NCBI RefSeq assembly: GCF_003945545.1
Contig: NZ_CP029617.1
Location: 5,317,001 to 5,381,000 of the forward strand
Length of the DNA stretch: 64,000 bases
Direction of reading: 5' to 3'
Source of the DNA: Streptomyces sp. WAC 01529
GTDB lineage: Bacteria; Actinomycetota; Actinomycetes; Streptomycetales; Streptomycetaceae
Shown piece after piece: positions 43,293-53,201 of this stretch; the first letter of the stretch is position 1, and each line of letters opens with the position of its first letter. The position numbers and the translations under genes were made by a program. Below the pieces are notes generated by a model that saw only the letters and a program-made list of their open reading frames with translations, ran no database searches and was not told the origin of the DNA.

Positions 43293-44340
43293 GGGGTGTG
43301 CTGGTGATCCGGGCTGCGGTGGTGGGTGCGGCGGGTTATATCGGCGGTGAGTTGTTGCGGTTGTTGATCGGGCATCCCGAGGTGGAGGTGGTGGGGGCGG
43401 TCTCCTCGCGTTTCCCGGGTAAGCGGGTCGATGGGGTGCATCCGAATCTGCGGGCCGCGACCGATCTGCTGTTCTGCTCCGCGGAAGAGGTCGCGGAGTG
43501 TGATGCGGTGTTCCTGGCGCTGCCGCACCGGGTGGCGATGGGGCAGGTGGAGGAGTGGAGCCAGCGGGCGAAGCTGGTCATCGACCTGACCGGGGACTTC
43601 CGGCTCAACGACACCGAGGTGTTCGAGCGGTATTACGGGGAGAAGCACGAGGCGCCGCATCTGCTGGACGAGTTCGTGCCCGGTCTTCCCGAGCTGCACC
43701 GCGAGAGCCTGCGCGGCGCGGATCTGGTGAGTGTGCCCGGATGTATGGCGGCGGCGGGGGTGCTGGCGCTGTATCCGCTGGTCGCCCGGGATCTGATCGA
43801 GGTTCAGGCGGGGGCGCAGTTCGATGCCCGTACCGGCTCCAGCGGCTCGGGTGCCACCGCGGGCCCTGCCAATCTGCATGCTGAACGCAGTGGCGCGATG
43901 CGCGTGTTCGCCCCCACCGGGCACCGTCACGAAGCGGAGATCACCCGCCACCTGGGCCTGCCGGCGGCGATGACCGCCACCGGCGTGGAGGCGGTCCGCG
44001 GAGTGCAGACCATCTGCCACGCCACCCTGCGCCCGGGCGTGGACAAACAAGCGGTGCGGCGGGCTTTTCGTGAGCAGTACGCCGAGGAGCCCTTCGTACG
44101 GATCGTCGCCCACCAGCGCGGGATCTTCCGCTACCCCGACCCCAAGATCCTGCTGGGTTCCAACTACTGCGACGTCGGTTACGCCCTCGATGAGGACACC
44201 GGCCGCCTGACCACGATCGCCGCCCTGGACAACCTCGTCAAAGGCGGCGCAGGCAACGCCCTGCAATGCCTCAACATCCGCATGGGATGGCCCGAAACCC
44301 TCGGCCTGACCTTCCCCGGCCTCCACCCCCTCTAACCCCG
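43293..44340 (+). repeat. 1,048-bp inverted repeat, copy 2
   Basis: Counterpart of 17338-18385, inverted. It begins at GGGGTGTGC just before the lysY GTG and ends five bases after the TAA stop (CCCCG). The near-identity extends to synonymous positions, indicating a recent duplication or ongoing gene conversion. Confidence 0.92.
43304..44335 (+). CDS. lysY: LysY/ArgC-type AmCP-glutamyl-phosphate reductase, copy 2
   Basis: 343 aa, the same enzyme as the 17343 gene apart from about five residues, with the same Rossmann motif and catalytic Cys (VPGCMAAAG). GGGGGG is 7 bp before the GTG at 43304; an in-frame GTG six bases earlier is also possible. This copy is directly followed by lysZ, the kinase that makes its substrate, so it is the natural pathway copy; copy 1 appears to be the transposed duplicate. 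Confidence 0.9.
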   Translation: MIRAAVVGAAGYIGGELLRLLIGHPEVEVVGAVSSRFPGKRVDGVHPNLRAATDLLFCSAEEVAECDAVFLALPHRVAMGQVEEWSQRAKLVIDLTGDFRLNDTEVFERYYGEKHEAPHLLDEFVPGLPELHRESLRGADLVSVPGCMAAAGVLALYPLVARDLIEVQAGAQFDARTGSSGSGATAGPANLHAERSGAMRVFAPTGHRHEAEITRHLGLPAAMTATGVEAVRGVQTICHATLRPGVDKQAVRRAFREQYAEEPFVRIVAHQRGIFRYPDPKILLGSNYCDVGYALDEDTGRLTTIAALDNLVKGGAGNALQCLNIRMGWPETLGLTFPGLHPL

Positions 44341-44356
44341 CCACATCGGAGAGACC

Positions 44357-45229
44357 GTGACCAGCAAACCGCTGACCGTCGTCAAATGCGGCGGCAATCC
44401 CGCCGTGGACGCCGCGGGCATCTGCGCCGACATCGCCCGTCTCGTCCACGAGGGACACTCCATCCTCCTCGTCCACGGAGGCTCCGGCGAGATCGGACGC
44501 CTCGCAGGCCGGCTCGGCGTCGCCCAGCGCACCCTCGTCGCCCCGGACAACGTGTCCACGCGCTACACCGACCCCGACACCCTCGAAGTGGTCGTCCTCG
44601 CCCTCGCGGGCGCGGTCAAACCGGCACTCGTGGCGGAACTCTCCCGCCACAAGGTGCCCGCGGTCGGCCTCACCGGCATGGACGGCGGCATGCTCCGCGC
44701 CCGCCGGAAGTCCGCCGTCCGCGCCGTCGTCGACGGCCGTACCGTCCTGATCCGCGACAACCACAGCGGCCGGATCACGATGGTCGACACCGAACTCCCC
44801 GAGACCCTCCTGAAGGCCGGTTACGTACCGGTGGTCTCGCCGCCCGCCATCGACGAACACGACCGTCCCGTCAACGTCGACGCCGACCGCGCCGCGGCGG
44901 CACTGGCCGCCGCGCTCGGCGCCGACCAGCTCCTGCTGCTCACCGGCGCACCCGGCGTCCTCGCCGACGTCGACGACCCCACCAGCGTGCAGAGCACCCA
45001 CCAGATATCGCCCACCGGCCCGCCCGACGCGTCCGCCACCGGCGGCATGGCGCTCAAACTCATCGCCGCGCGCGAAGCGCTCACCGGCGGAGTCGCCACC
45101 GTACGCATCGCGGACGGACGCACCCCCGAACCCGTGAGCCGAGCACTCGCGGGGGCCGGCACCACGGTCCACGTCTCCAGCGCGGGGGCGCCGACTCACA
45201 GCTCACGCACAAGGGAGATCCGCACATGA
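44357..45229 (+). CDS. lysZ: LysZ-type AmCP-glutamate kinase
   Basis: 290 aa, amino-acid-kinase fold (ArgB/LysZ). VVKCGGNPAVD and LLVHGGSGEIGRLAGRLG at the N-terminus; nucleotide-binding LLLLTGAPGVLADVDDP and GGMALKLIAAREAL near the C-terminus. It phosphorylates the free side-chain carboxylate of glutamate bound to AmCP. GTG start with CGGAGAG upstream, 21 bp after lysY. Its stop overlaps cysC (ATGA), linking carrier chemistry with sulfate activation in one transcript. Confidence 0.88.
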   Translation: MTSKPLTVVKCGGNPAVDAAGICADIARLVHEGHSILLVHGGSGEIGRLAGRLGVAQRTLVAPDNVSTRYTDPDTLEVVVLALAGAVKPALVAELSRHKVPAVGLTGMDGGMLRARRKSAVRAVVDGRTVLIRDNHSGRITMVDTELPETLLKAGYVPVVSPPAIDEHDRPVNVDADRAAAALAAALGADQLLLLTGAPGVLADVDDPTSVQSTHQISPTGPPDASATGGMALKLIAAREALTGGVATVRIADGRTPEPVSRALAGAGTTVHVSSAGAPTHSSRTREIRT

Positions 45230-45789
45230 GCGAACCGAATGGCACACCAGCCGAGTGGCAGGGCGGCACGGTCTGGCTGACCGGGCTGCCGAGCGCGGGC
45301 AAGACCACCATCGCGAAGGGCCTCGCCGAGCGGCTGCGCTCCGCCGGGCACCGCGTGCAGGTGCTCGACGGCGACGAGGTCCGCGCCGCCCTCTCCGCGG
45401 AACTGGGCTTCTCGAAGGAGGACAGGGACACCAACGTACGGCGCATCGGTTACGTCGCCGGGCTGCTCGCCGGGCACGGCGTCACGGTGCTCGTGCCGGT
45501 CATCGCCCCCTACGCGCTCTCCCGCGCGGCGGTCAGGGAGCTGCACGCGGAGCGCGGCGTGCCCTACCTCGAGGTACACGTGGCGACCCCGGTGGAGATC
45601 TGCGCCGACCGCGACGTCAAGAGCCTCTACGCCAAGCAGGCCGCGGGCGAGCTGAGCGGGCTCACCGGCGCGGACGACCCCTACGAGGCGCCGGTCGACC
45701 CCGACCTGCGCCTCGACACCCAGCACCAGACCGCCGACGAGTCGGTCCGGCAGGTCCGCGCGCTGCTCACGGAGAGGGGTCTGTCATGA
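45226..45789 (+). CDS. cysC: Adenylylsulfate kinase
   Basis: 187 aa, typical length. P-loop LTGLPSAGKTTIAKGL, DGDEVRAAL and the lid region KEDRDTNVRRIGYVAGLL; later YAKQAAGELSGLTGADDPYE is characteristic. It phosphorylates APS to PAPS. Presence of this gene, not needed twice for ordinary sulfate assimilation, argues for PAPS use by the cluster sulfotransferase. Confidence 0.92.
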   Translation: MSEPNGTPAEWQGGTVWLTGLPSAGKTTIAKGLAERLRSAGHRVQVLDGDEVRAALSAELGFSKEDRDTNVRRIGYVAGLLAGHGVTVLVPVIAPYALSRAAVRELHAERGVPYLEVHVATPVEICADRDVKSLYAKQAAGELSGLTGADDPYEAPVDPDLRLDTQHQTADESVRQVRALLTERGLS

Positions 45790-46739
45790 GCGCCCCCGTA
45801 CAGGAAGCGCCCACCGGACACCTCGGTCCGCGGGCGGAGGCGGTGCCCGCGCTGACGCACCTGGAGATGCTGGAGGCCGAGGCGGCCCACATCTTCCGCG
45901 AGGTGGCGGGGGAGTTCGACCGCTCGACGCTGCTGTTCTCCGGCGGCAAGGACTCGATCGTCATGCTGCACGTGGCGCTCAAGGCCTTCGCGCCCGCGCC
46001 CCTGCCGTTCTCCCTGCTGCACGTGGACACCGGGCACAACTTCCCCGAAGTGATCGCCTACCGCGACCGGATCGTCGAGAAGCACGGCCTGCGGCTCGAC
46101 GTGGCGTCCGTGCAGTCGTACATCGACGAGGGAACGCTGCGCGAGCGGCCGGACGGCACCCGCAACCCGCTCCAGACCCTCCCGCTCCTCGACGCCGTCC
46201 GCGACGGCCGGTTCGGCGCGGTGTTCGGCGGCGGCCGGCGCGACGAGGAGAAGGCGCGCGCCAAGGAGCGGGTCTTCAGCCTGCGGGACGAGTTCGGCGG
46301 CTGGGAGCCGCGCAGGCAGCGCCCCGAGCTGTGGCAGCTTTACAACGGCCACCACCTGCCCGGCGAGCACTTCCGCGTCTTCCCGCTCTCCAACTGGACC
46401 GAGCTGGACGTCTGGCAGTACATCGAGCACGAGAACATCGAACTGCCGGAGATCTACTTCGCGCACTGGCGCGAGGTGTTCCAGCGCGACGGCATGTGGC
46501 TGGCGCCCGGCGACTGGGGCGGCCCCCGCGACGACGAGTCCGTGGGCGAGCGCCGGGTCAGGTACCGCACGGTCGGTGACATGTCCTGCACCGGCGCGGT
46601 CGACTCGTCGGCCTCCACGGTGGCCGAAGTGATCACGGAGATCTCCGCGAGCCGCGTGACCGAGCGCGGCGCGAGCAGGGCCGACGACCGGATGTCCGAG
46701 GCAGCCATGGAAGACCGCAAGCGAGAAGGGTACTTCTAG
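45786..46739 (+). CDS. cysD: Sulfate adenylyltransferase small subunit
   Basis: 317 aa. PP-loop LFSGGKDSIVMLH, FGGGRRDEEKARAKERVFSLRDEF and the canonical C-terminus KREGYF. With CysN it makes APS from ATP and sulfate. ATG overlaps the cysC stop by 4 bp. Confidence 0.94.
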   Translation: MSAPVQEAPTGHLGPRAEAVPALTHLEMLEAEAAHIFREVAGEFDRSTLLFSGGKDSIVMLHVALKAFAPAPLPFSLLHVDTGHNFPEVIAYRDRIVEKHGLRLDVASVQSYIDEGTLRERPDGTRNPLQTLPLLDAVRDGRFGAVFGGGRRDEEKARAKERVFSLRDEFGGWEPRRQRPELWQLYNGHHLPGEHFRVFPLSNWTELDVWQYIEHENIELPEIYFAHWREVFQRDGMWLAPGDWGGPRDDESVGERRVRYRTVGDMSCTGAVDSSASTVAEVITEISASRVTERGASRADDRMSEAAMEDRKREGYF

Positions 46740-46741
46740 AG

Positions 46742-48043
46742 ATGTCAACGGGCGCCGCGGAAGCGGAAGTTCAGACGTATGCCACCAGCGGCCTCCCGGG
46801 TGGGCTGCTGCGGCTCGCCACCTGCGGGTCGGTCGACGACGGCAAGTCCACGCTGGTCGGACGGCTGCTGTACGACACCAAGTCCGTCCTCGCCGACCAG
46901 GCGGCGGCGATCGAGGAGGTGTCCCGCAGGCGGGGGCAGGAGGGACCCGACCTGGCGCTGCTCACCGACGGCCTGCGGGCGGAGCGCGAGCAGGGCATCA
47001 CCATCGACGTGGCCTACCGCTACTTCGCGACGCCCAGGCGGCGGTTCATCCTCGCGGACACGCCCGGCCATGTGCAGTACACGCGCAACATGGTGACCGG
47101 CGCCTCCACCGCGGACCTCGCGGTGATCCTGGTCGACGCACGCCAGGGCGTGGTCGCGCAGACCATGCGGCACGGCGCGATCGCGGCGCTGCTTCGGGTG
47201 CCGCACGTCGTGCTCGCCGTCAACAAGATGGACACCGTCGGCTACCAGGAGTCCACCTTCACCGCGATCGCGGAGGAGTTCACCCAGCGGGCCAGGGAGC
47301 TGGGCATCACCGATGTCACCGCCATCCCGATGTCCGCGCTGACCGGCGACAACGTGGTCGAGCCGTCGACCAGGATGGACTGGTACGGCGGCGAGACGCT
47401 CCTGGCCCACCTGGAGAGCGTGCCGCTCGGGACGGAGTCGGCGAGCAGGCCGCTGCGCCTGCCGGTGCAGTACGTGGTCCGCCACCCCGCGCCCGACCGC
47501 CAGGTGGTGGAGCGCTGGCTGGCCGGCCAGGTCGCCTCCGGTCTGCTCAGGGTCGGCGACCCCGTGGTCGTACGACCGTCCGGCGCGACCAGCACCGTGG
47601 CCGGGCTCAGCGTGCTCGGCAAGGAGACCGACAGCGTGTGGGCGTCGCAGTCGGTGGCCGTACGCCTCGCCGACGAGATCGACATCTCCCGGGGCGACAT
47701 GCTGACCGCGGGTCCCGCCCCCCAGATGCTGCGGGACCTCACCGCCAGCGTGTGCCATCTGCACGACCGCCCGCTGCGCGCCCGCCAGCGCGTACTGCTC
47801 AAGCACACCACCAAGACGGTTCCCGCGATGGTGGAGCGGATCGAGTACGGCATGGACGTCACCGACGGCAGCAGGCTGCCCGCCCAGGACGCCCTCTCCG
47901 TCAACGACATCGGCGGGGTGCGGATCCGCACCGCGGAGCCACTCGCCGTCGACGACTACCGGGAGAACAGGCGGACCGGCTCGTTCCTGCTCATCGACCC
48001 GCAGGACGGGGCGACGCTCGCCGCGGGGATGGTCATTTGTTGA
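46742..48043 (+). CDS. cysN: Sulfate adenylyltransferase large subunit (GTPase)
   Basis: 433 aa, EF-Tu-like. GTPase motifs GSVDDGKSTLVGRLL, DTPGHVQY and NKMD, followed by two beta-barrel domains. GTP hydrolysis drives APS formation by CysD. There is no fused APS kinase domain, consistent with a separate cysC. It is the last gene of the rightward operon and, by operon logic from element D, the right boundary of the AmCP cluster. Confidence 0.94.
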   Translation: MSTGAAEAEVQTYATSGLPGGLLRLATCGSVDDGKSTLVGRLLYDTKSVLADQAAAIEEVSRRRGQEGPDLALLTDGLRAEREQGITIDVAYRYFATPRRRFILADTPGHVQYTRNMVTGASTADLAVILVDARQGVVAQTMRHGAIAALLRVPHVVLAVNKMDTVGYQESTFTAIAEEFTQRARELGITDVTAIPMSALTGDNVVEPSTRMDWYGGETLLAHLESVPLGTESASRPLRLPVQYVVRHPAPDRQVVERWLAGQVASGLLRVGDPVVVRPSGATSTVAGLSVLGKETDSVWASQSVAVRLADEIDISRGDMLTAGPAPQMLRDLTASVCHLHDRPLRARQRVLLKHTTKTVPAMVERIEYGMDVTDGSRLPAQDALSVNDIGGVRIRTAEPLAVDDYRENRRTGSFLLIDPQDGATLAAGMVIC

Positions 48044-48090
48044 CCCGCTGAGACTGCATGTTAATGTAAGGGTCTGCATGATTATCGACC
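48040..48090 (+). promoter_or_regulatory. Promoter and possible ARG-box-like operator of the carbamoyltransferase gene
   Basis: TTGACC (48040-48045), 16-bp spacer, TAATGT (48062-48067). Overlapping it are two similar half-sites, ACTGCATGTTAATGT at 48053 and TCTGCATGATTATCG at 48073, 20 bp apart. Paired AT-rich TGCAT-containing boxes are typical of ArgR operators in Streptomyces; assignment is inference. Confidence 0.45.
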
Positions 48091-48141
48091 CAGCCATTGA
48101 CCCAGTGCCGTCGGGGCTGGTCAGACTTCGGAGGTAGTGCC

Positions 48142-49125
48142 GTGACGATTTCGGGCCTCAAGGGGCGCAGTCTGCTGTCCCTGCGCGAGTTCAGCGGCGA
48201 CGAGATCCGCGAGCTGCTGGTCAAGGCGGCCGACCTCAAGGAGCGCACGGCCCTCGGGCAGAACGTGCCCGCTCTGGCGGGCAAGAACATCGCCCTGATC
48301 TTCCTGAAGCCCTCCTCCCGTACGCGCGTCTCCTTCGTCGTCGCCTCGACGCAGTCGGGCGCGCACCCGGAGATCTTCAACGGCGACGACATCCGCTTCG
48401 GCGTCAAGGAGTCCGTCCGGGACATCGCGCGGGTCTTCGGCCGGGTCTTCGACGGCATCATGTTCCGCGGTTACGAGCACGCCACGGTCGCCGAGTTCGC
48501 GCACTACGCGGGCGTTCCCGTGTGGAACGGCCTGTGCGACAGCTACCACCCCACCCAGGTCCTCGCCGACCTGCTCACCCTGCGGGAGAACTTCGGCGAC
48601 CTGGCGGGACTGCCGCTGACGTACGTCGGTGACGGCCGCAACAACATGGCCGTCACCCTCGCCATCGCCGCCGCCAAGCTCGGCCTCGACCTGCGCATCC
48701 TCGCGCCGGAGCCGCTCCAGCCCGACCCGGAGCTGATCAAGGAGCTGCTCGCCGGGCGCGAGTCCGAGCAGGCCCGGGTCCTTGTCACGGACTCGCGCGA
48801 GGAGGCGCTGCGCGGCTCGGCCTGCGTCTACGGCGACGTGTGGGTCTCCATGGGCGAGGAGGACCAGACGCAGGAGCGCATCGCCCTGCTGCGCGACCTG
48901 AAGGTGACGAACGACCTGATGGCCCTGACCGGCCGTGAGGACAGCATCTACCTGCACTGCCTGCCGGCCTTCCACCTCCTGGACACGGAGACCGCGATCG
49001 CGCACCCCGACATCCGCGAGGTGGACGACGACGTCTTCGAGGGCCCGCGGAGCCGGGTCTTCGACCAGTCGGAGAACCGCATGCACACGGCCAAGGCCCT
49101 GATGCAGCTGACCATCGCGGGCTGA
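48142..49125 (+). CDS. argF: Ornithine carbamoyltransferase
   Basis: 327 aa, usual length. Carbamoyl-phosphate site LKPSSRTRVSF, HPTQVLADLLT, and ornithine site HCLPAFH. GTG at 48142 follows GGAGGTAG. It makes citrulline from ornithine and carbamoyl phosphate. It has its own promoter, no cluster element and its own terminator, so primary arginine synthesis is the simplest role; a precursor or resistance role for the cluster cannot be excluded. Confidence 0.9.
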   Translation: MTISGLKGRSLLSLREFSGDEIRELLVKAADLKERTALGQNVPALAGKNIALIFLKPSSRTRVSFVVASTQSGAHPEIFNGDDIRFGVKESVRDIARVFGRVFDGIMFRGYEHATVAEFAHYAGVPVWNGLCDSYHPTQVLADLLTLRENFGDLAGLPLTYVGDGRNNMAVTLAIAAAKLGLDLRILAPEPLQPDPELIKELLAGRESEQARVLVTDSREEALRGSACVYGDVWVSMGEEDQTQERIALLRDLKVTNDLMALTGREDSIYLHCLPAFHLLDTETAIAHPDIREVDDDVFEGPRSRVFDQSENRMHTAKALMQLTIAG

Positions 49126-49142
49126 GACCCGCCGCACACGGC

Positions 49143-49181
49143 CGAGAGCGCGCCCCCCGGTGTCCGGGGGGCGCGCTCTCG
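49143..49181. terminator. 16-18-bp GC-rich stem terminator
   Basis: CGAGAGCGCGCCCCCC pairs perfectly with 49166-49181; the GGTGTCC loop can close two more pairs. It lies between argF (plus) and the epsilon-subunit gene (minus). Confidence 0.88.
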
Positions 49182-49198
49182 CGGTGCCGGGCGGGCCG

Positions 49199-49378
49199 TC
49201 AGCCCTGCCAGCTGTGCGGTGCGTGGAAGTCGTCGCGGCGCCAGGCCGTCGTGGGCGGTGCCGGGCGGGCGGTGGTCCGGGTCGGGGCGGCGGCGCGGGA
49301 CAGCAGGAGCACGGTCACGGCCGCCAGCTCGTCGTCGGTGACCTCGCCTTTCTCGATGCGGATGTCGGCTGTGGGCAT
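49199..49378 (-). CDS. accE: Acyl-CoA carboxylase epsilon subunit
   Basis: 59 aa, matching actinobacterial AccE/PccE: N-terminal IRIEKGEVTDDELAAVTVLLL and a disordered Ala/Pro/Thr-rich linker ending DDFHAPHSWQG. It stabilises the carboxyltransferase-biotin carboxylase complex. ATG at 49378 lies 20 bp after the beta-subunit stop. Confidence 0.85.
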   Translation of the reverse strand: MPTADIRIEKGEVTDDELAAVTVLLLSRAAAPTRTTARPAPPTTAWRRDDFHAPHSWQG

Positions 49379-49398
49379 GGGACCTCCGGTCGTGGGCG

Positions 49399-50943
<1,545 letters not shown>

Positions 50944-50987
50944 CTCTCCCCTTACCGATTGCCGTCACCGGGGACGTTGCGAGTGGT

Positions 50988-51419
50988 TCAGTTGGTGAGC
51001 TTGCGCAGGCCGTTGATCTGGAGCACGGCGAACCCGCCGACGGTGGCGGCCTGCATGAGGATCCACACCGTGCCGATCGTGTTCGGGTCGAACCAGCCGA
51101 ACAGGGCGGTGGCGACGCTGGCGACGGCCCACAGCAGGTTCGCCTCGATGACGATCTTCGTGGCGGCGGCGGACGGCACCTGCTGGGAGGCGAGGACGCC
51201 GACGAGGATGCCGTAGACGGTGAGGAAGGCGCCGATCCCGCGCAGCAGGCCGGTGTTCATGTCGAGGAGGTCCCCGACGGGGCCCGCGGCGATCAGGTAG
51301 ATGAGGCCGTTGCCGGCCGTGACGGCGGCGTCGAGACCGAGGAAGAGACGCAGCGGGCGCGCGGCGGACGAGTTCGTGGCCGCGGTTCCAAAGCGTGCGG
51401 AGGTCTGGCTCGTGGTCAT
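50988..51419 (-). CDS. Small four-helix integral membrane protein
   Basis: 143 aa. Hydrophobic segments about 24-46, 58-78, 87-106 and 113-134, short polar N-terminus without signal cleavage site. No motif I can name beyond a DoxX/SPW-like look. It lies between accB and the SARP gene. A small membrane protein (VlmO) is required in valanimycin synthesis, so this is a weak positional candidate for a similar role. Confidence 0.65.
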   Translation of the reverse strand: MTTSQTSARFGTAATNSSAARPLRLFLGLDAAVTAGNGLIYLIAAGPVGDLLDMNTGLLRGIGAFLTVYGILVGVLASQQVPSAAATKIVIEANLLWAVASVATALFGWFDPNTIGTVWILMQAATVGGFAVLQINGLRKLTN

Positions 51420-51580
51420 GAAATCTCCAGGTGCGTACGGTGGTTGGATTCCCTGCGCGCCGCGCGGGACGCGTACGGGGGGTCCGCGCGGAGTGCGGGG
51501 GCCCGCTCTTTTCCGTTCCGATGGTGGCAACTGGCGCTGACCGGACGCTGACATCCCGCGTGCGCGGGCGGCGCGGGACC

Positions 51581-52372
51581 TCAGGCGGGCTGGAGCAGGG
51601 TCCGGGCGCCGCCGGTCAGGGCCGGATCGTGGGCGAGGATCGCGTGTTCGACGTGGCGCAGCGCGGGGGAGGGGTCGATGCCCAGCTCGTCCGAGAGGTG
51701 CCGGCGCATGGCGCGGTAGACGTTGAGGGCGTCGGCCTGGCGGCCCGAGCGGTAGAGGGCGACCATCAGCTGCTCACAGAAGCGTTCCCGCAGCGGGTGG
51801 TTGCTGTGCGCCTCGTGGAGTTCGGCGAGCATCGCGGCGTGGTGGCCGAGGCGCAGCTCCGCCTCGAAGCGCAGCTCCATGGCGCGCATGCGGTACTCCT
51901 CGTACCGCGCGCAGGCGAGCTGGCAGATGGTGCCGCCGGGGAAGTCGCCGAAGACGGGGCCGCGCCACAGGGCGAGCGCGCGGCCGAGCAGTTCCGCCGT
52001 GGCGGCGGCGTCGGCGGCGCCCGCCGCCTCGGCCTGCCGGACCGATTTGGTGAATTCCGCCGCGTCGAATTCGCCTTCGTGGATGGTGAGCCGGTATCCG
52101 GAAGGGTGAATGGTGACCCGGGACACCGCGAGTTCGGGTTCCAGGCTCTTCAGTTTGCGGCGGAGCCGGCTGATGTGAGCCTGCAGAGCATTGGCCTGCT
52201 TGTCCGGGACGGAGTCGCCCCACATTTCTTCGACGAGGCTCTCGCCCGAGATCGGGCGGCCCTCGCTGACGAGCAGGGTCTGGATCAGATTCCGCTGGAG
52301 ATCTCCCGAGATCTCCGCGAATCCTGACGCGGTGCGGATCTGCAGTGCTCCGAGAATCGAAAAGCTCAGCAT
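51581..52372 (-). CDS. SARP-family transcriptional activator
   Basis: 263 aa, the compact SARP layout: OmpR-type winged helix (FSILGALQIRTASG to RVTIHPSGYRL, residues 1-95) and a bacterial transcriptional activation domain (FTKSVRQAEAAG to the C-terminus). ATG at 52372. SARPs activate antibiotic clusters by binding direct heptamer repeats near the -35 site. It is divergent from the seryl-transferase operon and upstream of it lie the two tRNA-like genes on the same strand. Likely pathway activator of region 3 (compare VlmI); control of region 1 is possible. Confidence 0.88.
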   Translation of the reverse strand: MLSFSILGALQIRTASGFAEISGDLQRNLIQTLLVSEGRPISGESLVEEMWGDSVPDKQANALQAHISRLRRKLKSLEPELAVSRVTIHPSGYRLTIHEGEFDAAEFTKSVRQAEAAGAADAAATAELLGRALALWRGPVFGDFPGGTICQLACARYEEYRMRAMELRFEAELRLGHHAAMLAELHEAHSNHPLRERFCEQLMVALYRSGRQADALNVYRAMRRHLSDELGIDPSPALRHVEHAILAHDPALTGGARTLLQPA

Positions 52373-52781
52373 GCCGTTTCCCCCTTGGCTTTCGTTGCTG
52401 CAACGTCGGGGTGGTTCACCTTCCGGGTCGCCAGAGCCATCGGTGCTGCGGTGTGGGGGCCCGCGGGTGGAGGTCGGCGTGGCGATCTCTGGGCGTCCCC
52501 GCCCGGGGGAGGCAGCGGGCACGACCCCTGACTCCCTTCCAGCGAAGACCCTCTCACGGTATCATTCCTTTGGGAAGGTATTTTTTTGAACGAGCCTGAC
52601 CGTGCGATCGAGAGCGGACTTGACCTGCGGGTTCATCCGGCAAGAGGTCGACACGGAGAGGCGCGTCCGGTGGACGCAGACCCGCCCCGGCAGGCCTTGC
52701 CGCTCTCGCGGGGCGCCGGGGCGGTCGCTTCACCGGGGCGGGGGAGGCCCGGGGAAGTGCATATGGAAGTCAGTATTCCGC
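52373..52781. other. Intergenic region between the SARP gene and the tRNA-like genes
   Basis: About 410 bp without a credible gene. It holds the SARP promoter region and an AT-rich patch with a small hairpin (TTCC...GGAA, 52566-52577) followed by seven T (52581-52587). Open frames here show no coding character. Confidence 0.5.
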
Positions 52782-52879
<98 letters not shown>

Positions 52880-52908
52880 TGGTGGTGCGGGCACGGTGTT
52901 CTGTGCCT

Positions 52909-53004
<96 letters not shown>

Positions 53005-53201
53005 GTGTTCCCGGCCCGGTTTCCCGTGCCGTTCACGAGAAGAACATTGCCAGGCACTTCTGACGGGCCGCTGACACTTCTCTGACGCACGGTCACGCAT
53101 GCGGCAACCACCTGCCCCGTGAGCTTTACGCCCTTCCCATCAAAGGGGCGGCGGTGCTCTACTCTCCTCGACCGCAACGGCTTCCGAAAGGGAAACGGAT
53201 C

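Noticed and set aside
48142..49125. Carbamoyltransferase as a tailoring enzyme of the AmCP cluster.
   Set aside because: Canonical ornithine carbamoyltransferase motifs, own promoter with arginine-box-like repeats and no cluster element; ordinary argF is simpler.
52565..52587. Hairpin plus seven T looking like a rho-independent terminator on the plus strand.
   Set aside because: No plus-strand gene lies upstream for more than 3 kb; the stem is only 4-5 bp. It may simply be an AT-rich promoter patch of the SARP gene.
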